Source: Cryptomeria japonica | Lineage: Eukaryota; Streptophyta; Pinopsida; Cupressales; Cupressaceae | DNA: 64,000 nt | Direction of reading: 5' to 3' | Assembly (NCBI RefSeq): GCF_030272615.1 | Contig: NC_081413.1 | Coordinates: forward strand, 449,230,538-449,294,537 | Part shown: positions 58,523-64,000 of the stretch, piece after piece | Layout of the letters: the number at the start of each line of letters is the position of its first letter | Numbering within the stretch: the first letter of the stretch is position 1 | Made by a program: the position numbers and the translations under genes | The notes under the pieces: model-generated | What the model was told of the DNA's origin: nothing | The model's input: the letters and a program-made list of their open reading frames with translations, nothing else | The model's database searches: none

Positions 58523-58968
58523 TTAAGCATAGTATCTATGCAAGTGCATAGCGTTTATAGGTTCTTTAAGAGGCGTACCATCTACATCCGCTATTTTGTA
58601 AGCACCTGATCCATAATCTTCAATAACAATATACGGTCCAAGCCAATTAGGACTAAATTTTCCCTTTTCCTTAGGTAAGGCATTCACATTGCGCTGATTC
58701 TCATAGAGAACTAAGTCACCTACTGAGAAGGAACGTTGAATAACCTTATCATTATAGCTTCGTTGTAGAGTTTTGTGATACGCTTGAATATGCTCAAGAG
58801 CATTTATACGCTGTTCATCAAGCATCTCAAGCTGTTGAAGTCTTTTCTCTCTATAAGAGTCATCATCTACTATACCTTTGAGAGAAACTCTAAGTGATGG
58901 AATCTCCAACTCTAAAGGCATAATAGCATCAGCACCATAAACAAGATTATAAGGGGTGGTTCCTGTAG
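58523..58968 (-). CDS. gypsy integrase C-terminal domain
   Basis: Follows the integrase core after a stop (near 58971): MPLELEIPSLRVSLKG, LEMLDEQRINALEHIQAYHKTLQRSYNDKV, then FSVGDLVLYENQRN and GKFSPNWLGPYIV, the GPY/F module typical of Ty3/gypsy integrases. The C-terminus LKEPINAMHLHRYYA is where Tat polyproteins usually end. Role in the family: target-DNA binding. Open reading frame intact over 132 codons. Confidence 0.9.
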
Positions 58969-58972
58969 CAAT

Positions 58973-59425
58973 TCATACACTCATTTGGTAGGCCCAAAGA
59001 GCATAAATTAGCTGAGTACTCCAATCCTTACCATGCTTATTCACGGTTTTGTGAAGAATTTGTTCAATTATCTTATTGGATGATTCGGCTTGACCATTTG
59101 ATTGAGGATAGTATGGTGTAGAAAATCGATGTTTCATATGATATTTCTCGAGGAATTTCTTCACGTCTTTGTTCTTAAATGATGTCCCATTATGTGAGAT
59201 TATAGTGGAAGGTATCCCGAATCGAGAAATAATGTTTTCTAGAAGAAATCGACAAATCACGTCAGCAGTAGTAGAGCGAAGAGGAACAGCTTCTACCCAC
59301 TTTGTAAAGTAATTTGTTGTGGCTATAATGAAAGTATGTCCTTGAGATGAAGGAGGAGAGATTTTACCGATGAGATCCAACCCCCATGCAGAGAAAGGCC
59401 AAGAGGCTACCTGAGAACGGAGTTC
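58973..59425 (-). pseudogene. gypsy integrase catalytic core, active site changed
   Basis: Begins with WGLDLIGKISPPSSQGHTFI (first D present), FTKWVEAVPL, IISRFGIPSTIISHNGTSF and PYYPQSNGQAESSNK (E present). In the second position the family has D-N-G; here the codon at 59192-59194 gives histidine (a G to C change), so the D-D-E triad is broken. A stop precedes it (HAPA*ELRS near 59428) and one follows (YQMSV*). Inactive. Confidence 0.9.
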
Positions 59426-61027
59426 TTAGGCAGGAGCATGAATCAAATTATTGTGTTGTTGACATTGATGACATTTCTTAACAAATGAAAAAGAATCCTT
59501 CTGCATAGTTTGCCAATAATATCCCATATGAAGCAATCTTTGAACCAAGGATTTGCCTCCAAAATGCCCCCCACAGGCACCTGAATGTGCCTCTTCAAGA
59601 GCACCAGGGATTTCCAATTTGTTAAGACAACAAAGGAGAAGACCGTTATAACCCCTTCGGTAAAGAACATTAGAAAGAATGATATATCTAGCAGACAACT
59701 TGCGGATTCTAGCCCTAGTGTTTCTATTGGTGGAATCAAGAAAGGTACCATTGGTCAAGTATCTTACGATATGCGAATACCATTCATCTGAGTCTATAAA
59801 GTCACAACATGTCACCAAGCTAGAATCATCTACAATAGCTAGAGAGATAAGGTTGTGAATAACAAATTTAAGATCAACCACAGGGTCCTCTAAAGATACA
59901 AGAGAAGCCACACATGCCATTGCGTCTGCATGTCGATTATCTTTTCGAGGAACAGGTTCTATGGTATAAGAATCGAATTTTTGTAACAAAGAGATAGCAA
60001 GGTCTTTATATTGTGATAATTTGTCTTGTTTTGCTTGATACAGTCCTGTTACTTGTCTTATAATTAATTGAGAATCTCCATAAATATGTATGTGCTTTAC
60101 ATTCAGAGCCAAGGCTGCCTTTATTCCTGCTATAAGAGCCTCATACTCGGCAATGTTGTTGGTACATAGGAAATTGAGACGATAAGATAAGGGAATGGAT
60201 TTCTTTGTAGGAGAAATCAGAACAACACCTGCCCCCGATCCCGTACGACACTTAGAGCCATCAAAGTATAGCTCCCAAGTTTCATCTTTCTTTGCACACA
60301 GAATGAAGTCGTCAGGAAAAGACTCAGGGTTAGGGAAGGAGAAAGGTGAAGGGGCCTCAACTAAGTGATCGGTCAATGCTTGCCCTTTAATTGCTCTTTG
60401 TGAAACAAATTTAAGGTCAAATTCAGTTAACATCATAACCCACTTAGCTAGGCGTCCTGATAAATCAGTTTTAGAGAAAAGATGCTTCAAAGGATCAAAC
60501 TTTACCATGACGTGGACTTCTGAATTCAAAAGATAATGTCTCAATTTCTGAGTCGCAAACACCAAGGCCAAGCATTGTCTTTCTATCGCAGAATATCGGG
60601 TCTCATAATCGAGTAAGGTTCGACTTATATAATAAACCGGACACTCTTTACCATCTTTATCATGTTGTGCCAATAATACTGCGAGAGCATGAGAGGAAGC
60701 GGCTGTATAAAGAAGGAAGGGTTTAGAAGGTTCGACAGGTTGAAGGATAGGAGGATTAGCCAAATATACTTTTAAATCTTCAAATGCTTGCTGACAATCT
60801 TCATTCCATTGAAAAGTGATATTCTTTTTGAGAAGTTGAGTAAAAGGAAAAGTACGATCCGCAAGTTGAGATACGAACCTACGAATAGCCTGAATCTTTC
60901 CTTGTAAGATTTTGAGTTGAGACACATTTCTAGGAGGTGGCATGTTGACAATAGCATCTATTTTCTTAGTGTCCACCTCAATCCCACGATGCGAAACTAT
61001 GAATCCTAATAGTTTTCCACTATCCAC
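59426..61027 (-). CDS. gypsy RNase H, archaeal-type RNase H and integrase zinc domain
   Basis: Open for 533 codons. Residues 1-200: RT tail (GFIVSHRGIEVD, PPPRNVSQLKILQGKI) and first RNase H (FLLYTAASSHALAVLLAQ, YISRTLLDYETRYSAIERQCLAL, HVMVKFDPLKHLF), in which the first catalytic aspartate is absent, as is common in Tat. Residues 250-380: second RNase H with all four acidic residues (YFDGSKCRTGSGAGVVL, AEYEALIAG, IYGDSQLII, DNRHADAMA). Residues 475-530: HHCC zinc-binding domain (HSGACGGHFGGKS...CHQCQQH). This is the best preserved ORF in the window. Confidence 0.93.
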   Translation of the reverse strand: MDSGKLLGFIVSHRGIEVDTKKIDAIVNMPPPRNVSQLKILQGKIQAIRRFVSQLADRTFPFTQLLKKNITFQWNEDCQQAFEDLKVYLANPPILQPVEPSKPFLLYTAASSHALAVLLAQHDKDGKECPVYYISRTLLDYETRYSAIERQCLALVFATQKLRHYLLNSEVHVMVKFDPLKHLFSKTDLSGRLAKWVMMLTEFDLKFVSQRAIKGQALTDHLVEAPSPFSFPNPESFPDDFILCAKKDETWELYFDGSKCRTGSGAGVVLISPTKKSIPLSYRLNFLCTNNIAEYEALIAGIKAALALNVKHIHIYGDSQLIIRQVTGLYQAKQDKLSQYKDLAISLLQKFDSYTIEPVPRKDNRHADAMACVASLVSLEDPVVDLKFVIHNLISLAIVDDSSLVTCCDFIDSDEWYSHIVRYLTNGTFLDSTNRNTRARIRKLSARYIILSNVLYRRGYNGLLLCCLNKLEIPGALEEAHSGACGGHFGGKSLVQRLLHMGYYWQTMQKDSFSFVKKCHQCQQHNNLIHAPA

Positions 61028-61042
61028 ACCAAAAACACATTT

Positions 61043-62686
61043 TCAGGGATTCAAGCGCATGTGATATTTATGAATTCTTTCAAAGATTTGACGAAGGATC
61101 TTAATATGATCTATACGGAGAATGGATTTGGCTAAAACATCATCAACATAATCTTCTAAAATCTTATGCATATAATCATGAAAGATAAGGGTCATCGCTC
61201 GTTGATAAGTTGCGCCTGTGTTTTTAAGTCCAAAAGGCATCATCACCCAACAAAACGTACCCCAAGGAGTGGTGAAAGCAGTTTTGAATTGATCTTGAGG
61301 ATTAATGAAAATTTGATTGTATCTTGAAAAACCGTCCATGAAGGATAACAAAGCATGTCCTGGTGTAGAATCAACTATCATGTCAATGTTTGGGAGAGGG
61401 AAATCATCTTTTAAAGAAGCCTTATTTAAATCTCGAAAGTCGGTACACATTCTTATTTTATTATCTGATTTAGCCATAGCGACAATATTCGAAATCCACG
61501 GGGAATAATCAATAGGGCGGATAAATCTAGCCTCCAATAATTTTTCAATCTTGGCCTTAACAAGCAAAGCTACCTTAGGATTCATTTTTCGAATCCTTTG
61601 TTTCATAGGCTTAGCATCGGGAACTAAGACAATATTATGAGTAACAATCTTAGGATCTATACCAGGCATGTTAGAATATGTCCAAGCAAAGATCTCAGGG
61701 AATTCATGCAATAAATCTACATATTGTTTTTGTTCTTCTTCATCCAAACATTTTCCAATTCTAATAACTTTTTCTTCATTGCAAGGATCCATCTTAATAT
61801 TAATGGTGTCACTTATGAGAAGATTACTTTGTTGAGGAGTATCCTTTAACTGAGGGAATTCTTTCATAATCTCATCATTATCAATCTCTTTTCCAAAATA
61901 AGCTTCAGTGTTCAAACAATAAGGAAGTCCCCTATTGTGATGATAACGAGGGAGAGTATCATATGCTCCTAAGAACTCAGCTAAAGCATCATCGGTAGGA
62001 AAGACATCCAAAGCATAGGCACACGAAGGATCCCCATCAATATACTCAGGGTGTCTCATTGGTAGAGATGTAGAAATAATATTAACACTAATACATGGTC
62101 TCTTAGAAGCTTTAGTGCGCTTGTAAGGATTAAAACCAAGTCCAAAGGTCACATCATAAAGATTATTCTCTAGAGGAACCTTTATCCCTTGTTCGTGAGC
62201 ACCACAACCATTTCCATGATACCCATGCTTAGCTAGAATATGAAAACCACGACCATAACGATCAGCCATTTCAGAAAGAGAAGGTGGTTTTTCATAAGAC
62301 AAAGAATCAAATCCTTCAGAATTAGAGGTGTGAGGAGAAGAAGTTTGAGAGGCAGCCACAAAATTATTGCTCATAGGTTCAGGTAAGATTGATTGATTTT
62401 TAGCCTCTTCCTTCTTTTCAACTTTAAGCTCTCTAGAAGGGACCCTATACTCACCTACAAAGGTGGGATTAAAATCAAGAGATCCCCAGTCATCTTCTAC
62501 GAGAACCTTTTCAAGATCAAGAGCCTTTTCATGTGTCGATTCAAGTTGAGAAGAATCTTTTTCAGGAACTTTAGGCTCATCCAAAGAACTTTGATTATCA
62601 GAGGGTGATGATTCGTCCATAGGTAAAGAGTCATCACCAGAAGAGGAAGGCTTAGAAGAACTCCCTTTGGAAGTAGATGTTTGCAA
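61043..62686 (-). CDS. gypsy reverse transcriptase with N-terminal linker
   Basis: 547 codons. The first 350 are an acidic, Ser-rich linker between protease and RT, containing DRYGRGFHILAKHGYHGNGCG (a G-patch-like segment common in this lineage) and the motif EEKVIRIGKCLDEEEQ. RT motifs then follow: IEKLLEARFIRPIDYSPWISNIV, RMCTDFRDLNKASLKDDFPLP, FMDGFSRYNQI, TAFTTPWGTFCWVMMPFGLKN and the catalytic DYVDDVLAKS (YVDD at 61139-61150). It ends at a TGA in RLNP*KCVFGV (near 61040). RT active-site residues are intact. Confidence 0.93.
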   Translation of the reverse strand: MQTSTSKGSSSKPSSSGDDSLPMDESSPSDNQSSLDEPKVPEKDSSQLESTHEKALDLEKVLVEDDWGSLDFNPTFVGEYRVPSRELKVEKKEEAKNQSILPEPMSNNFVAASQTSSPHTSNSEGFDSLSYEKPPSLSEMADRYGRGFHILAKHGYHGNGCGAHEQGIKVPLENNLYDVTFGLGFNPYKRTKASKRPCISVNIISTSLPMRHPEYIDGDPSCAYALDVFPTDDALAEFLGAYDTLPRYHHNRGLPYCLNTEAYFGKEIDNDEIMKEFPQLKDTPQQSNLLISDTINIKMDPCNEEKVIRIGKCLDEEEQKQYVDLLHEFPEIFAWTYSNMPGIDPKIVTHNIVLVPDAKPMKQRIRKMNPKVALLVKAKIEKLLEARFIRPIDYSPWISNIVAMAKSDNKIRMCTDFRDLNKASLKDDFPLPNIDMIVDSTPGHALLSFMDGFSRYNQIFINPQDQFKTAFTTPWGTFCWVMMPFGLKNTGATYQRAMTLIFHDYMHKILEDYVDDVLAKSILRIDHIKILRQIFERIHKYHMRLNP

Positions 62687-62689
62687 ACA

Positions 62690-64000
62690 AGCTTGAACTT
62701 AGTATCACCTATCAAGGTATACGTCTTATTGTTATAGATAAATTTAACTTGTCTATGCAATGTAGAGGGGACAGCTTGCATACTGTGAATCCAAGGTCTC
62801 CCTAATAACAAGTTGTATGTTAGATTTCCTAACATAACATGGATAGGAGTAGGCAAAGTAACAGGTCCCACCGTGATAGGTAAGGTGATAATACCTAATG
62901 AAGACTTAGCCACATTATCAAAGCCTCGAATGGGACGAGAGTCAGGCTCAATAAGGGATGTATCCACATTCATCTTATGCAATAGATTAATGCTACACAC
63001 ATTAAGGCCAGAGCCATTATCTACTAGTGCTCGTCTTATAGCAGTGTCTTTTATGATAACCACAATCATCAAGGGGTCATATTGATGTTGAATTTCACTA
63101 GTAGGCAACTCGTCTTGAGTAAACACAATTTGAGCTTTAGGATTCATCACAGAGTTAACTAAAGATACTATATTACTAGATGCATTAGGTGGAGGAACAT
63201 TCAAATCTTTCAAGGCATCTTGTAACATTCCATGATAAGCAGAGGAAGTTTGGATCAAATCCCAAAGGGATATCTTAGCAGGGGTAGCTTTAAGTTGTTC
63301 TATGAGATCATATTCCATGCCAAGAACTTGTGAAATACGTGGAGCTTGCGGAAGAGTTGGTTGAGGATTAGGAAGAGAAACCGGAGTCACAGGAGGAGGA
63401 TTAGGCTGCCTATTATTTCTAGTATGATAAGTATGGGCAACCGCATGATAACTCTCTCTAGTTAATTGCTTGGTGTAACTATAAGGACTCATAGGTTTTC
63501 TTCCTTGCACAGTGATGATAGATTTATTCGGAGTAAAAAAGGAATCATGACCATATCCTCCTTGGATAGTAAGGAGAGGTGATTTAGGAACTTGAAAGGT
63601 GGGAGAAGGATAAGCACCTTGGACTTCAAAGGGAGGCTTATTATGCTCTTTTAGGTTTATCATGTTAACTAATTTAGAAGTTTTGTTCTTGTTTAAAGAT
63701 TTCGATAAAGCCACAAAGTCATCAAGAGCATCATCCAACAAAGCATGATCATATCGATTAAAAGGTTTATCTTTTGATTCAAAAGGAGACATCTCTTCAT
63801 AGAGGGGATCATTGAAAACAACCATGTTACTAGATTCAGTGGAAGAGTTGATAGGAATGTACCCTTGAGAGGAATCATTCAACTTATCTTTCTCATCACA
63901 ACGAAATGGCGTAGTAACAAGGTTTATGAGTTTTTGGTAAAATGAAGGTTTGGTATCTTTAGGGCTCAAAAACTCATCTAAAGCTTCATCTAATTCATCT
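62690..64000 (-). CDS. gypsy gag end and aspartic protease, partial
   Basis: Continues past the right edge, so the start is not in the window; the Met at 63969 is internal. It has a Pro-rich linker (NPPPVTPVSLPNPQPTLPQ), DLIQTSSAYHGMLQDAL, then the retropepsin: RRALVDNGSGLNVCS (D-x-G-S, with Asn in place of the usual Thr/Ser), PIRGFDN, LPITVGPVTLPTPIHVM and YNLLLGRPWIHSMQAVPSTLHR. A frameshift near 62690 puts the RT linker in another frame. The Asn at the second active-site position may weaken or abolish protease activity. Confidence 0.88.

Larger units (their letters stand above)
58523..64000 (-). mobile_element. Ty3/gypsy Tat/Ogre-type element, partial
   Basis: Minus-strand polyprotein running off the right edge, in the order gag end, protease, RT, RNase H, second (archaeal-type) RNase H, integrase. 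The dual RNase H and RT before integrase place it in the Ty3/gypsy Tat lineage. Four disruptions only: a frameshift near 62690 and stops near 61040, 59428 and 58971. The 5' LTR, PBS and most of gag lie outside the window, and the 3' LTR was not located. Confidence 0.9.

Overview
This is a block of plant nuclear DNA made almost entirely of LTR retrotransposons. I found no intact host gene, tRNA, rRNA or CRISPR array. The kingdom call rests on Ty1/copia elements primed by initiator tRNA-Met, a Ty3/gypsy Tat/Ogre-type element with two RNase H domains, and a plant mobile domain (PMD) gene with a short GT-AG intron. The long decayed LTRs nested five deep fit a large slow-turnover genome such as a conifer, but the species cannot be read from the window and that part is inference.

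Layout. Positions 1-1934 hold the broken pol/gag of a minus-strand copia element (I). From 1935 a plus-strand copia element (J) supplies an RNase H fragment and a 3' LTR starting at 2607. That one LTR is cut into three pieces (2607-3058, 9316-9698, 51506-52018) by two minus-strand copia insertions: K (3059-9310, target duplication GGTTC) and F (9699-51500). F is split by a third minus-strand copia element, H (11799-17669, duplication CTCTT), and by E (about 20151-49522, plus strand). E is a gag-only element with LTRs of about 2.7 kb. Inside E's gag sits A (23033-29621, minus). A 4.4-kb part of the A-in-gag composite is present a second time (26072-30433 and 31770-36139), giving B. E's 3' LTR is split by a solo LTR, D (38844-47569), which is itself split by C (39673-47313, minus, duplication GTAGT). 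The insertion order outermost to innermost is J, F, E, D, C.

A, B and C share an architecture that is not autonomous. ORF1 is a coiled coil followed by CCHC zinc knuckles. ORF2 starts with MASSS, has a conserved region around VHG and a Lys/Glu-rich tail. No protease, integrase or reverse transcriptase is present. A, C and E, although they code for different things, have the same 28-nt inverted-repeat and purine-tract arrangement across the 3' LTR boundary, which suggests one shared mobilising machinery. These elements and their shared end structure are the best candidates here for something undescribed.

From 52019 to 53399 there is a degraded ORF of unknown family, into which J inserted. The stretch 53400-55828 is mostly unassigned. 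A broken PMD gene (55829-57930, plus) lies antisense and 3' to a Tat-type Ty3/gypsy polyprotein (58523 to the right edge, minus). Most stops in the PMD gene, and several checked in the copia elements, look like CGA to TGA or CAG to TAG changes, as expected for DNA silenced by CG and CHG methylation.
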